Shown here: positions 36,064 through 45,308 of the stretch, piece by piece
Position numbering within the stretch: position 1 is the first letter of the stretch
How the letters are laid out: the number at the start of each line of letters is the position of its first letter
Assembly (NCBI RefSeq): GCF_000379765.1
Contig: NZ_KB903487.1
Coordinates: 248,001-312,000 of the forward strand
Source: Flexithrix dorotheae DSM 6795
Lineage (GTDB): Bacteria > Bacteroidota > Bacteroidia > Cytophagales > Flammeovirgaceae
Reading direction: 5' to 3'
DNA: 64,000 nt
Program-made: the position numbers and the translations under genes
The notes under the pieces: generated by a model
The model's database searches: none
What the model was told of the DNA's origin: nothing
What the model saw: only the letters and a program-made list of their open reading frames with translations

Positions 36064-37905
36064 ATGGATAAAAACAATTTAACAGGGTTATTATTAATAT
36101 CTCTGCTTTTAGTAACCTACTTTTATTTCTTTTCCCCGGAACCACCTCCACCTCAACAATTGGGAGAAACCCCTGTAACTGCAGTTGATTCCGCTAGTCA
36201 GGACAATTCAGCGGGTAATCAGTCAGTGACGACCCCTGAGGCTGTTTTACCTGATTCGGTGCTTCAGGCCAGGTATGGCTTTTTTGGATTGGCTATGTCA
36301 GGAGAAATCAGAGAATTTACCCTGGAAAATGATGATGTGAAGTTCATTTTTACTTCAAAGGGGGGAATGCTCAAGGAGGCTATTCTTAAAAACTATGTAA
36401 CCAATGAAAAGGAAACATTAGTGCTGATAGATGAGTACTCACATCAAATGTCGGAGCTAATTCCCAATGCATCCGGTCAGCCAATTGATTTGAATCAGTT
36501 GTATTATGAAGTAGAGAAAAGAAGTAACACTTCTCTAATTTTCAGAATAAGCGCTGAAAATGGTTCTTCTCTGGAGCGGATATATAATCTTGAAGAAAAA
36601 GGATTTGTTTTAAATTATGACCTGAAATTTAATAATCTTGAAGGAGTTGTTGGAAATGGTCCGATAAAATTGGAGTGGAACCAGCAAATGAAAAAGGTTG
36701 AAAAAGATTTGGAACAAAGCCGTCAGAGGTCTACTGTGAATTACTATATGGTAGATGAAAGTTTTGATTACTTATCTGAGACATCAACTGATCTGGAAAC
36801 TGCAGAACTTCCTGCACCAGCCAAATGGGTTTCCATGAAACAAAAATTCTTCAACTCAGCCATCATTACGGATGATAAGTTTGAAAATGTAGTAGTAAGC
36901 ACCAATGTGGATGAACGTGATTTAAACACAGTAAAAGATGCCAAAATAGCCCTAGAAATTCCACTTACTTCTCTAAAAGCTGAAACTGCCAATATCAGGT
37001 ACTACTATGGGCCTAATGATTATGATATCTGTGAGACTGTGGCTCCTTCTTTTGAAAGGAATGTTTACCTGGGTTGGAGTTTATTCTCGTCCATCAATTT
37101 ATACCTGATTATTCCGGTATTTGAATTCTTAGAAAACTACATTGCCAATTATGGAATTATCATTCTGATTCTGGTTTTCATCGTAAAAACACTTTTATTC
37201 CCCTTAACCTATAAGTCTTATATCTCCATGGCCAAAATGAAGGTTTTAAAGCCTGAGTTGGACGAGCTGAAGGAGAAACACGGGGAGGATATGACTAAAA
37301 TGAATCAGGAGCAGATGAAGCTTTATCAACAAGTAGGGGTGAATCCTATTAGTGGATGTATCCCTATGTTATTGCAGCTTCCCGTGTTCCTGGCTATGTT
37401 TAACTTTTTTCCAAATGCGATTCAGCTAAGGCAGGAAGGATTTTTATGGGCAACAGATTTGTCTACCTATGATTCTATTATGCAATTGCCATTTGCTATT
37501 CCTGCTTATGGAAGTCATGTGAGTTTATTCACTTTATTGATGACCATTTCTCAAATTGCATACACTTATTATAACAATCAGATTAATACGGCCGCAGCAC
37601 AAGGTCCTATGAAGTCAATTGGTTATATCACTCCAGTGATGTTTATGTTCTTCCTCAATAATTTTGCTTCTGGTCTGACTTATTATTACTTCCTAAATAA
37701 TATGATCACCATTGGTCAGCAGTTGGTTATTAGAAACTTTATTGATGATAAGAAAATCAGACAAAAATTAGAAGAAAATAAAAAGAGAAACAAGGATAAG
37801 AAAAAATCCAAGTTTCAGCAGAGGCTTGAAGATGCCATGAAAAGTCAGGAAAATCAAAAAGCCAAGTCAATTGCACAAAGGGCCAGAACAAAGCCTAAGA
37901 AATAA
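36064..37905 (+). CDS. yidC: Membrane protein insertase YidC
   Basis: The 613-residue protein has an N-terminal membrane anchor (about residues 7-22), a large periplasmic domain (about 70-345), then five membrane helices of the Oxa1/YidC core: YGIIILILVFIVKTLLFPLTY, GCIPMLLQLPVFLAMFNFF, and NNFASGLTYYYFLNN. A basic C-terminal tail (KKRNKDKKKSKFQQR) would contact the ribosome. YidC inserts and folds inner-membrane proteins alone or with SecYEG. ATG 36064 gives the normal Bacteroidota start MDKNNLTG. It follows pyrG by 224 bases. Confidence 0.97.
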   Translation: MDKNNLTGLLLISLLLVTYFYFFSPEPPPPQQLGETPVTAVDSASQDNSAGNQSVTTPEAVLPDSVLQARYGFFGLAMSGEIREFTLENDDVKFIFTSKGGMLKEAILKNYVTNEKETLVLIDEYSHQMSELIPNASGQPIDLNQLYYEVEKRSNTSLIFRISAENGSSLERIYNLEEKGFVLNYDLKFNNLEGVVGNGPIKLEWNQQMKKVEKDLEQSRQRSTVNYYMVDESFDYLSETSTDLETAELPAPAKWVSMKQKFFNSAIITDDKFENVVVSTNVDERDLNTVKDAKIALEIPLTSLKAETANIRYYYGPNDYDICETVAPSFERNVYLGWSLFSSINLYLIIPVFEFLENYIANYGIIILILVFIVKTLLFPLTYKSYISMAKMKVLKPELDELKEKHGEDMTKMNQEQMKLYQQVGVNPISGCIPMLLQLPVFLAMFNFFPNAIQLRQEGFLWATDLSTYDSIMQLPFAIPAYGSHVSLFTLLMTISQIAYTYYNNQINTAAAQGPMKSIGYITPVMFMFFLNNFASGLTYYYFLNNMITIGQQLVIRNFIDDKKIRQKLEENKKRNKDKKKSKFQQRLEDAMKSQENQKAKSIAQRARTKPKK

Positions 37906-37926
37906 GCAAAAACTTTTAGCTCAGAA

Positions 37927-37966
37927 AAAAATCTGTAATTCTTTATTGACTTGCAGATTTTTTTTT
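37927..37966 (+). terminator. Rho-independent terminator after yidC
   Basis: AAAAATCTG (37927-37935) pairs with CAGATTTTT (37954-37962) around an 18-base loop, and T-rich sequence continues for several bases. Confidence 0.65.
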
Positions 37967-38070
37967 GATTTAAAATGGACAAAAAACAAAATTGGAGCAA
38001 TTTAACCCGGTTGGTTAAAATGATTTATATGTATGGAGGGAGAGAAAAAAAATTAGAATTGCTTATAAAA

Positions 38071-38099
38071 AATAAAAAGTATGCAAAAAATTCGCATAC
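38071..38099 (-). terminator. Minus-strand terminator downstream of the tRNA-like element
   Basis: GTATGC and GCATAC (38079-38084 and 38094-38099) form a perfect six-base stem with a nine-base loop; on the minus strand TTTTTATT follows. It would end a short transcript that starts upstream of the tRNA-like element at 38147-38208. A weaker T4 on the plus strand makes it partly bidirectional. Confidence 0.6.
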
Positions 38100-38146
38100 C
38101 TTTTAACCTTAACCAATAAACAACACATAAAATAAACACATGCTTG

Positions 38147-38208
38147 CCACGAGTGAAGGAATTGAACCTCCGAAACCAACTGTGCAGTGAAAATTTGCAC
38201 TACTCGCA
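38147..38208 (-). ncRNA. tRNA-like element without a normal D arm
   Basis: Read on the minus strand, the element has a 3' acceptor strand ACTCGTG (complement of 38148-38154), a canonical T arm GGAGG-TTCAATT-CCTTC (38155-38171) and a 5' acceptor strand TGCGAGT (38202-38208). The acceptor strands pair over seven bases with two G-U pairs. The 30 bases between the 5' acceptor and the T arm contain one hairpin (GTGCA/TGCAC, nine-base loop) and a D-loop-like AGTTGGTT, but no standard D or anticodon arm. The whole element is 62 bases, too short for a normal tRNA. It has a possible -7 box 22 bases upstream and a terminator 48 bases downstream. It may be a tRNA relic or a tRNA-like regulatory RNA. Confidence 0.5.
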
Positions 38209-38348
38209 GTTTTTTTTGTAATTATCTAATACAAATTTAAAAGAATCACCGGATTATTAAAAATATTTTAAATATTTTAGTTAAAATTTTTATATTTTTT
38301 ATAATTCAGCTCTTATTTTTGACAAATAATCAATATTCAACTAAAAAA

Positions 38349-38813
38349 ATGAACAAAAATTTAGAGATTGACAATGTAGATATAAAGATTCTTTCAGAGT
38401 TAATGAAGGATGCTAAAACACCATATACTGAGATTGCTGAAAGAATTTATGTCTCTGGAGGTACCGTACACGTGAGGATGAAAAAGATGGAGAAGATGGG
38501 GATTGTGAGGGGTTCTACGCTAAATATCGATTTTGGTAAGCTTGGTTATGATATTACAGCTTTTTTGGGCTTGTTTCTGGAAAAAAGTTCAATGTATGAA
38601 GATGTGTCAAAAGAATTGTTGAAAATTCCGGAAGTACTTACTATTCATTACACTACAGGTAATTATAGTATTTTCGCCAAAATCACCTGTAAAGATACCA
38701 ACCACTTAAGGGAAATTCTACATAATAAAATCCAGAGTATTCCTGGGGTAGTGAGAACGGAAACAATGATTTCGCTTGAGGAAAAGGTGGACCGGCCTCT
38801 TATGCTAAAATAA
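38349..38813 (+). CDS. Lrp/AsnC-family transcriptional regulator
   Basis: This 154-residue protein starts at ATG 38349 (MNKNLEIDNVDIKILSELMKD) and has the Lrp helix-turn-helix (TPYTEIAERIYVSGGTVHVRMKKMEKMGIV) and the RAM ligand-binding domain (DITAFLGLFLEKSSMYEDV; YTTGNYSIFAKITCKD). It is probably a leucine- or amino-acid-responsive regulator acting as an octamer. A ten-residue upstream extension (38319, TTG-type start) is less likely. The stop is followed by a strong pair of hairpins. Confidence 0.9.
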   Translation: MNKNLEIDNVDIKILSELMKDAKTPYTEIAERIYVSGGTVHVRMKKMEKMGIVRGSTLNIDFGKLGYDITAFLGLFLEKSSMYEDVSKELLKIPEVLTIHYTTGNYSIFAKITCKDTNHLREILHNKIQSIPGVVRTETMISLEEKVDRPLMLK

Positions 38814-38823
38814 TTTTTATATT

Positions 38824-38864
38824 AGGTAACCTATTGTATAATCCCCTTATACAATAAGTTACCT
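38824..38864 (+). terminator. Long hairpin terminator after lrp
   Basis: AGGTAAC / GTTACCT and, inside it, ATTGTATAA / TTATACAAT form a long stem with a small internal loop and a five-base apical loop (TCCCC). It is followed by TTTATGTTTCTTT. Confidence 0.7.
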
Positions 38865-38866
38865 TT

Positions 38867-38912
38867 ATGTTTCTTTAAAGGCAAAATGCATCATACTTTA
38901 CTAAAGAAACAT
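38867..38912. repeat. Second inverted repeat just after the lrp terminator
   Basis: ATGTTTCTTTA (38867-38877) is repeated as its exact complement at 38902-38912, with a 24-base loop. It lies right after the first hairpin and before the short minus-strand gene at 38984. Its role is unclear; it may add termination or protect an mRNA end. Confidence 0.5.
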
Positions 38913-38983
38913 GTCCCTTTAATAAGCAGAAGCATTATTGAAATCAATAGTAGTAGTTGATAATTAAGAAACTCAATTACTCC

Positions 38984-39232
38984 TTACTCGCCAAAAGAGG
39001 CTTCCTGAACTTCAGAGGAGTAATCATTTTCTTTAATCTGGCTGGCATTTAATTCGGTGGATGCTGGTGAGGTGAATTCGCTAGTAGTTGAGCTTTGGGT
39101 GTTTAAGGTTTCTGATTTTTTCACAAAAACCTCCTTTGTAGCTTTTTCAGTCTTGATTTTCCTGGTAACAGACTTTACTGTTACGAAAGCAAACATTCCC
39201 CCAATTATTAAGAAAGTAAGAATCTTTTTCAT
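38984..39232 (-). CDS. Small exported or membrane-anchored protein
   Basis: The 82-residue protein starts at ATG 39232 and has one hydrophobic segment (ILTFLIIGGMFAFVTV, residues 4-19) followed by a polar tail rich in Ser, Thr, Glu and Lys. It could be a signal anchor or an exported small protein. No family is recognised. A hairpin upstream (39250-39295) separates it from der. Confidence 0.55.
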   Translation of the reverse strand: MKKILTFLIIGGMFAFVTVKSVTRKIKTEKATKEVFVKKSETLNTQSSTTSEFTSPASTELNASQIKENDYSSEVQEASFGE

Positions 39233-39249
39233 AATTGTAGTTTTAGTTT

Positions 39250-39295
39250 CTTGGAACGTTCCCACAAATTAGATATTTTGTGGTGCTATTCCAAG
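39250..39295. repeat. Imperfect hairpin between der and the small exported gene
   Basis: CTTGGAA/TTCCAAG (39250-39256 and 39289-39295) enclose CCACAAAT/ATTTTGTGG (39262-39269 and 39275-39283, one bulge). On the minus strand it falls directly after the der stop codon and could act as a terminator or a stability element, although no T-tract follows. Confidence 0.5.
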
Positions 39296-39303
39296 AAAAT
39301 ATA

Positions 39304-40611
39304 TCACTTTTTTCTGAAAACTATTTTTATTGGTACTCCTTCAAACTTAAAATGCTTCCTTATATTATTCTCAAGGAATCTTTCATATGGAAGTTTTATA
39401 TATTTTGGATGGTTACAGAAAAAGGCAAATGTTGGTGTTTGAGTCGGTAATTGAGTAATATATTTTATTTTAATATACTTCCCTCTGTGTGCTGGCGGAG
39501 GATATCTTTCTATCTCTTTCAACATTACTTCATTAAGAGTAGAAGTAGTTACTTTTTTCTGTCTGTTTTCATAAACTTCAGTAGCCTTTTCAATGGTTTT
39601 GAAAATTCGCTGTTTGGTCATTACAGAAGTAAAAATTATAGGAGGATAATCATTTGGAGCTAGTTTTTGCCTTATTTCATCCTCAAAATTTTTGGCCGTA
39701 TTATTTTCCTTTTCCACTAAATCCCACTTGTTTACCATTATGAGTAAACCCTTTTTGTATTTTTGGATTTGGAAAATAATATTCAAATCCTGGGCTTCCA
39801 GCCCTTTGGTGGCATCAAGCATCACTATACAAACATCTGAATTTTCAATGGCATTTAGTGCCCTCAACACCGAATAAAACTCAATATCTTCCCGTACTTT
39901 GGCTTTTTTTCTGATACCGGCCGTATCGGTAATTATAAAATTCTTTCCAAAGGCGGTATAATGAGAATTGATGGAATCCCTTGTGGTGCCTGCAATGTCT
40001 GTCACTATACTTCTGCTTTCATTAAGCAGGGAGTTTACAAAGGATGATTTCCCCACATTTGGCCGTCCTACAATAGCAATTCTTGGAATATGATCTTCCT
40101 TTTTTTGCTCCGGTTCCTCGGGAAAGTGTGAAACTACTTTATCCAGTAAATCCCCGGTTCCAGAACCATTGATAGCCGAAATTGGAAATATTTCTCCCAT
40201 TCCAAGGCTATAAAAATCGCCTGCCATGTGGGCTCTTTCCGTATTATCAGCCTTATTGGCCACTATGTAAACAGGCTTTTTGGATTGTCTGAGCACATTG
40301 GCAAAATCCTTATCCATACCAGTAACTCCTGAATCACAATCTACCACGAATAAGACTACAGAAGATTCTTCAATAGCAATTTTTACCTGATCTCTGATGG
40401 CGCCTTCAAAAACATCGTCACTCCCTTCTATATATCCACCGGTATCAATTACGGTAAAGTTCTTCCCATTCCAAAGGGCTTGTCCGTAATGGCGGTCTCT
40501 GGTTACTCCGCTTTCATTATCAATGATTGCATCTCTACGCTCTACCAGCCGGTTGAAAAATGTTGATTTCCCAACATTTGGCCGACCTACAATTGCCACA
40601 ATATTCGCCAT
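39304..40611 (-). CDS. der: GTPase Der (EngA)
   Basis: The 435-residue protein has two tandem GTPase domains: [11 protein letters not shown] with DTGGY (residues about 8-18, 56-60), and [11 protein letters not shown] with DTAGIRKK and NKWDLVEK (from about residue 175). The C-terminal KH-like domain binds RNA. Der acts in assembly of the 50S ribosomal subunit. The length and both P-loops are normal. It is separated by 155 bases from gatC upstream on the same strand. Confidence 0.96.
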   Translation of the reverse strand: MANIVAIVGRPNVGKSTFFNRLVERRDAIIDNESGVTRDRHYGQALWNGKNFTVIDTGGYIEGSDDVFEGAIRDQVKIAIEESSVVLFVVDCDSGVTGMDKDFANVLRQSKKPVYIVANKADNTERAHMAGDFYSLGMGEIFPISAINGSGTGDLLDKVVSHFPEEPEQKKEDHIPRIAIVGRPNVGKSSFVNSLLNESRSIVTDIAGTTRDSINSHYTAFGKNFIITDTAGIRKKAKVREDIEFYSVLRALNAIENSDVCIVMLDATKGLEAQDLNIIFQIQKYKKGLLIMVNKWDLVEKENNTAKNFEDEIRQKLAPNDYPPIIFTSVMTKQRIFKTIEKATEVYENRQKKVTTSTLNEVMLKEIERYPPPAHRGKYIKIKYITQLPTQTPTFAFFCNHPKYIKLPYERFLENNIRKHFKFEGVPIKIVFRKK

Positions 40612-40766
40612 GGTTACTTTTAATAAAATGTTCTTAAGTTATTGATTAATCATTCGGATATTTAAGTCAACTTCCTGAATTACACCAAAATAACAATTCA
40701 TGATGATTCAGGCAAAATTAGATTTTTCCGAATTACAATAGGTATGGTGGTTGAAAGGATGGGGAT

Positions 40767-41054
40767 TTAGTCTAATACTTTAGGCACTTTAAAATACTCA
40801 TCATCATGATCAGGAGCATTTTTCATTCCTTCTTCTCTTGTTAGTGCATTGTGGGGAACATCTTCCCGCATGATGTCCTGTTCCATAGTCATGTGGGTAA
40901 GTGGTTCTACTCCATCAGTATCCACTTCACTTAATTTATCCACCCACTCGATAATTTCGTTCATGCTTTTCAGCATTTTTTCCTCACCATTTTCATCAAA
41001 GTATAATCTTGATAAATGGGCAATTTTTTCTATGGTACTTTTATCAATTTTCAT
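40767..41054 (-). CDS. gatC: Asp-tRNA(Asn)/Glu-tRNA(Gln) amidotransferase subunit C
   Basis: This 95-residue protein matches GatC: IDKSTIEKIAHLSRLYFDE, MNEIIEWVDKLSEVDTDGVEPL and a C-terminal segment ending EYFKVPKVLD. GatC bridges GatA and GatB in the amidotransferase. gatA and gatB are not in the window. It is 41 bases downstream (minus strand) of the acyltransferase gene, so they may be co-transcribed. Confidence 0.92.
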   Translation of the reverse strand: MKIDKSTIEKIAHLSRLYFDENGEEKMLKSMNEIIEWVDKLSEVDTDGVEPLTHMTMEQDIMREDVPHNALTREEGMKNAPDHDDEYFKVPKVLD

Positions 41055-41095
41055 TTCTTAATCATCAGGTTTTAACCACACCTTCAAATATTGAT

Positions 41096-41866
41096 TTATA
41101 CGGTTCTCACGTTTCCGGTATCAATGGTAATCTTATCGGGAAAGTAAGTTTTTAATTCCCCTTTAATTGCCCGCTTCACTTTTTCCTTCAAAAGATCAAT
41201 ATCCTTTAGTGTCATTCCTTTAGTTTCAATAGGCTTATGGTAAATCACTTTTACGGGCTTCCACTTTAGCCTTGTTGAAATATCGTACAAAATTATCCAA
41301 TTATATGGAATAGTTACAGGAACTATGGGTATTTGTTTTTCAATAGCAATTCTAAAAGGGCCATCCTTAAATTTTTTAAGGTCAGGATAATTCATGGTAT
41401 TGATTCCTCCTTCCGGGAAAATAAGCAGGCTATGGCCTTTATCTACCGCTCTTTTGGCCAATTCGAAAGAACGGTAACTACTTTTTATACTAGCTCTATC
41501 TACCGGAATATGGATTTTTTTAAACATATAGCCGAAGCCGGGAATTTTCCCTAAGGAGCTTTTCCCCACAAAAACCACAAAAGTTGGAGCCGAAATGCCG
41601 ATAATTGGAATATCCAGATAAGAATTATGATTGGGGCAAAATACATATGGCTGCCCCTTTTTTATTCCCTCGTTCCAAATAATTTTTACAGGCATTAGCG
41701 CACTGGTAAATACAAATCCGGCCCAAAGCTTATTAATAAAATTGGCAAAACTATGCCATTTCGGTACCTGGGCAATGATGAAAAATAAGGGAAAAACCAT
41801 GATATAAAAGAAGCTAAAGCATATCAGGCCCCAAAAAGCGTATATTGTTTCGAATATTCTTCGCAT
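41096..41866 (-). CDS. plsC: 1-acyl-sn-glycerol-3-phosphate acyltransferase
   Basis: The 256-residue protein has one N-terminal hydrophobic anchor (about residues 10-32), the HxxxxD motif NHNSYLDIP (about 79-87), FPEGG for motif III (about 150) and VPVTIPYN for motif IV. It makes phosphatidic acid from lysophosphatidic acid on the inner membrane. It stands in a minus-strand run with der and gatC. Other PlsC paralogues are possible, and the sequence does not show the acyl-chain specificity. Confidence 0.87.
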   Translation of the reverse strand: MRRIFETIYAFWGLICFSFFYIMVFPLFFIIAQVPKWHSFANFINKLWAGFVFTSALMPVKIIWNEGIKKGQPYVFCPNHNSYLDIPIIGISAPTFVVFVGKSSLGKIPGFGYMFKKIHIPVDRASIKSSYRSFELAKRAVDKGHSLLIFPEGGINTMNYPDLKKFKDGPFRIAIEKQIPIVPVTIPYNWIILYDISTRLKWKPVKVIYHKPIETKGMTLKDIDLLKEKVKRAIKGELKTYFPDKITIDTGNVRTV

Positions 41867-42018
41867 TAATTGTGAATAGTGGTTGAATAAAAAAATTACA
41901 CTTTAGAAATAGCTGAATGCATTTGTATCAGGTTTTCAGTGATAGCCTGCAAATAGCAGTTCTCAAAATTAGAAAATTCATTTTAATATTGGGTAGGTAA
42001 AGCAGCCAAGTAAAGGAA

Positions 42019-42885
42019 CTATCTGGATTTATCAAATCCTCTGGCATATTCTTCAATAGATATTTCCGGTTTTCCCAGTTCTTCCCAGGTTTTTTCTGAT
42101 AAAAATTCCTCTTCAAAATTATTCATGGCCTCGGAAATTAATAGTCCATATCGAATGCTCACAGATAAAAAACCAAGAACCCTGAAGAACCAGACCGGGA
42201 ATTGTTTCATTTTAATTTTTTTAGGACAATGTGATGTGAATTTTTTAGCGGCCTCCAGTAAAGAAAGTCCTTCCTCTCCCTGCACATAAAATTCTTTGTT
42301 TTCCTGATGATGAATTTTAAAGGACATGGCAACCTGCCTGCCATAATCTTCAGCAGCAATCCAATACATAGGATATTGAGATTGCCCAATTAACATAAGG
42401 CTGTCCCCTATTAAAAGCTTTTTATCAATAGTTTCCATGAAAGAGGATGGATAAAATATAGTATAAGGAATCTCCTGATTTTTGATCAGTTTGATGGCTT
42501 GCCTTTTTACCTCAAATACCCACCAGTCGCTTTTATAATCCTTTAGCATAGAAGAAAGGTAAATGACCTTTTGTAAGGAAGCATATTTTGAAGCCTTGTA
42601 GAAGTTTTCCAACCCCTGCAGCTCTGTATGAAATTCAGATTTTCTTTCCTGAGGTCGGATGGATAAATTGAAATATACTGCATCTACTCCCAGAACCGCT
42701 CTTTCAATGGTTTCAGTAATACGCAAATCCCCCTGGACTAATTCTACTTCTTTGGGCAGAATTTTGGCCGCTTCATCAGGGTTACGGACCATGGCCAGAA
42801 CTTCAAAACCTGCTTTCACCAATTCCCTTGTTACCGGCAATCCTAAATCTCCAGTTGCGCCAATTACTAAAATGGATTGGATCAT
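42019..42885 (-). CDS. NmrA-like NAD(P)-binding protein
   Basis: The 288-residue protein begins SILVIGATGDLGLPVTREL, an NAD(P)-binding GxxGxxG motif, followed by VLAMVRNPDEAAK and the segment VYLSSMLKDYKSDWW. This is the NmrA/atypical short-chain dehydrogenase group, whose members often sense redox cofactors or reduce small substrates. No catalytic Tyr-Lys pair is evident, which fits a regulatory or binding role, but substrate is unknown. It stands alone between plsC and the divergent epimerase gene. Confidence 0.75.
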   Translation of the reverse strand: MIQSILVIGATGDLGLPVTRELVKAGFEVLAMVRNPDEAAKILPKEVELVQGDLRITETIERAVLGVDAVYFNLSIRPQERKSEFHTELQGLENFYKASKYASLQKVIYLSSMLKDYKSDWWVFEVKRQAIKLIKNQEIPYTIFYPSSFMETIDKKLLIGDSLMLIGQSQYPMYWIAAEDYGRQVAMSFKIHHQENKEFYVQGEEGLSLLEAAKKFTSHCPKKIKMKQFPVWFFRVLGFLSVSIRYGLLISEAMNNFEEEFLSEKTWEELGKPEISIEEYARGFDKSR

Positions 42886-43025
42886 CTGATTTTTTTTTTG
42901 AAGTGATTTAAATATTGTTTTCCCAAAATTAATTTCTTTCAGGGTTGAAATCCTAAAATATGGAAATTGTTTGTATATTGATTTTAGTGAAAAAAAGACT
43001 TCATTAACACCTTAAATAATTGAAA

Positions 43026-44291
43026 ATGAATAATCAGGAAAAGGACTTCTATTTAGATTCCTCAAAGAATCATCTAACCAATGAACTTCTTCCCTTTTGG
43101 ACCAAAAGGTGTGTTGATGAGAAGAATGGGGGGTACCTTACTAATTTTGATACCGAAGGAAAGGATACTGGCCTTGATGAAAAATCATTTTTAGCACAAG
43201 CCAGAACTATTTATACTTTATCTTCTGCTCACAGGGCAGGTTATGGCAAGGGGGAACTAATGGCTATAGCAAAACATGGGGTTGATTTCATTATTGACAA
43301 ATTTTGGGATCAAGAAAATGGAGGGTTTTTCTGGCTTTCTGATCGGGCTGGAAATATATTAATTGACCAGAAAATTATTTATGGACACAGCTTTGCCATT
43401 TACAGTTTAAGTGAATATACGCTGGCAACTGGTGATTCCAGAGGTCTTGAATATGCCGAAAAGGTTTTTGATCTTTTACAAAAATATTGTGCCGATACGC
43501 ATTATGGAGGCTATTTTGAAATGTTTAGCAAAGATTGGAAATTGAATGGACCGGGTTCAGCTGGTGGAGATAGAAAAACGCTGGATGTCCATATGCACTT
43601 AATGGAAGCTTTTACCACACTCTACGAATGTTCCGGGAAGGAAATTCATAAGCGGAAATTACAGGAAATCATTGCCTTGATTATTGATAAAATTCTTCAT
43701 CCCGAATACAAAACCGGAATTCCCCAGTTTTATGCAGATTGGAAAATTGCTCCACAGATTAAGTTTGATATTGTCTGGGGCTGGGACAGGTTTACTGAGG
43801 ATGGGGCAAAAGCTTCTTCGGAGGATAATACCAGTTATGGTCATAATGTAGAATTTGCCTGGCTCCTTTTGCATGCCCTGGATATTATGGAAGTTTCCTA
43901 TAAGGATTATTTACCAATTTTATTAAAATCATTTGAGCATTGTATTGCTGATGGTGTGGACTGGGAGAATGGAGGTATTTATGTGGAAGGTTCACATGCC
44001 GGAGGGGTTTATGACAGGGAAAAGGAATTCTGGCAACAAGCCGAAGTGTTGATTGGAATGTTGGATGCTTACAGAATTTTTGGCAAAAAAGAGTACCTGG
44101 ATACCTATAAAAATGTACACAAATTCCTGTTTGATAAAATGATAAAACACGAAGTTGGCGAGTGGTGGCCACTGATGACCAGAAAAGGCGAACCGATCTG
44201 GAAGCACATGAGCCACAATTGGAAAGTAAATTACCATACCGTCCGGGCAATGGTACAATCTATTATTCGGCTGGAGAAAATGAATTTTTAG
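43026..44291 (+). CDS. AGE-family sugar epimerase (N-acylglucosamine 2-epimerase/cellobiose 2-epimerase type)
   Basis: The 421-residue enzyme has an alpha/alpha-barrel fold typical of the AGE family: KRCVDEKNGGYLTNFDTEG, QARTIYTLSSAHRAGYG, NGGFFWLSDRAGN, LDVHMHLMEAFTTLYECSG, and NWKVNYHTVRAMVQSIIRL. Conserved His residues (HMHLME; YHTVRAM; HNVEFAWL) fit a catalytic acid-base pair. It could be a cellobiose, mannobiose or N-acylhexosamine epimerase; I cannot choose. ATG 43026 is used in preference to TTG 43020. The next gene, a TIR protein, starts 17 bases later, so they are probably one transcript. Confidence 0.83.
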   Translation: MNNQEKDFYLDSSKNHLTNELLPFWTKRCVDEKNGGYLTNFDTEGKDTGLDEKSFLAQARTIYTLSSAHRAGYGKGELMAIAKHGVDFIIDKFWDQENGGFFWLSDRAGNILIDQKIIYGHSFAIYSLSEYTLATGDSRGLEYAEKVFDLLQKYCADTHYGGYFEMFSKDWKLNGPGSAGGDRKTLDVHMHLMEAFTTLYECSGKEIHKRKLQEIIALIIDKILHPEYKTGIPQFYADWKIAPQIKFDIVWGWDRFTEDGAKASSEDNTSYGHNVEFAWLLLHALDIMEVSYKDYLPILLKSFEHCIADGVDWENGGIYVEGSHAGGVYDREKEFWQQAEVLIGMLDAYRIFGKKEYLDTYKNVHKFLFDKMIKHEVGEWWPLMTRKGEPIWKHMSHNWKVNYHTVRAMVQSIIRLEKMNF

Positions 44292-44308
44292 GAAAATAAT
44301 ATCGAACC

Positions 44309-45118
44309 ATGAAAAAATCCTTTAATACTCCGCAAGATTTACTGAGTTGGTTGCTGGAAATTTATGCTGAAAAAGGCGAAAATGAAGAAACAACCCTGAT
44401 GGTTAACCTGGTAGAATCTTTTGCCGATACTACAGCGGCTTCCGTAAAGATATCCAAACTGACTCAGGAAGGGTTTATTACTTCACGAGTGAGAATGGAT
44501 AGTGGTGTGATGTATTATGAGGTAGGGTTGCTGGATAAAGCATTAGCTTTGGCCAAACCGAAAAGTGAAGGGAAAAAAGTTTTCATTTCCTACAATCATC
44601 AGGATAAAGCAATGGCAGGAAAAGTAAAGGAAAAGCTGGAAGATGCCGGAATTGAAGTTACAATAGATTCAGAGGCTATGCATGCCGGAGAAGATATTAA
44701 ATCATTTATTGAAAAATGTGTGAGGGAAAATGACATTACCCTTTCTCTGATTTCTTCCAATAGTTTACTTTCTGCCTGGGTGGCTATGGAAAGTATGCTT
44801 ACTTTTTCTGGGGAAAAAACAAGTCACAAAAAGTTTATTCCCTGTGCCATTGATCAATCTTTTTTTGGAAGAAGTTTTGTAGATGATGCCTTGGATTATA
44901 TAGAAGAGGAAATTGTGGAAATTGATAAAGTTATTCAAAAACGGATGGCCAAAAACAGAGGTTTTGAGGATTTGCAAAACGAAAGGACAAGGTATAACCA
45001 GCTTCAGCATAATCTTCCCGAAATCATCAGAAAATTAAAAGAGTCTTTAACAGTAGATATTAGTGAGAGAAATTTCGATTCCGGATTGGAAAAAGTCATT
45101 AAAACTATTCTTTCCTAA
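44309..45118 (+). CDS. TIR-domain protein with N-terminal winged-helix-like domain
   Basis: This 269-residue protein has an N-terminal region (residues 1-87) that looks like a winged helix-turn-helix (ESFADTTAASVKISKLTQEG), then a TIR domain from about residue 88 (KKVFISYNHQDKAMAG) with the catalytic-type glutamate E161 in SAWVAMESM. The C-terminal part is helical. TIR domains with this glutamate often cleave NAD+, which in defence systems stops growth during phage infection. The gene is 17 bases after the epimerase and 281 bases before the giant triple-TIR gene. A defence or signalling role is inferred from the domain and neighbour. Confidence 0.85.
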   Translation: MKKSFNTPQDLLSWLLEIYAEKGENEETTLMVNLVESFADTTAASVKISKLTQEGFITSRVRMDSGVMYYEVGLLDKALALAKPKSEGKKVFISYNHQDKAMAGKVKEKLEDAGIEVTIDSEAMHAGEDIKSFIEKCVRENDITLSLISSNSLLSAWVAMESMLTFSGEKTSHKKFIPCAIDQSFFGRSFVDDALDYIEEEIVEIDKVIQKRMAKNRGFEDLQNERTRYNQLQHNLPEIIRKLKESLTVDISERNFDSGLEKVIKTILS

Positions 45119-45308
45119 GTTACTAGCCCGAAATAATCCAATTTTTTGAATTTATTACAAAACGAAAATCCTTTAAAAGAAAAAATTAAATTTCTCCTGT
45201 TCTGATTTAATCCTAATCCCCATATTTTGAGGAAATTCCTACAATTTAATATCATTAACAGCATTGTATTCTAGAGTTTAGAAAATTAACACTACTGTCA
45301 AATAAGCC

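Larger units (their letters stand above)
37906..38348. other. 443-base yidC-lrp intergenic region
   Basis: It holds the yidC terminator, a minus-strand terminator, the tRNA-like element on the minus strand and the start region of lrp. It has no ORF. The last 100 bases (38215-38320) are almost pure A/T, with TAAATTTG on the minus strand (complement of 38231-38238) as a possible -7 element for the tRNA-like RNA. Confidence 0.5.

Noticed and set aside
43659-44258. Long antisense ORFs opposite the epimerase gene
   Set aside because: Shadow frames within an intact gene; the sense product matches the AGE family along its length.
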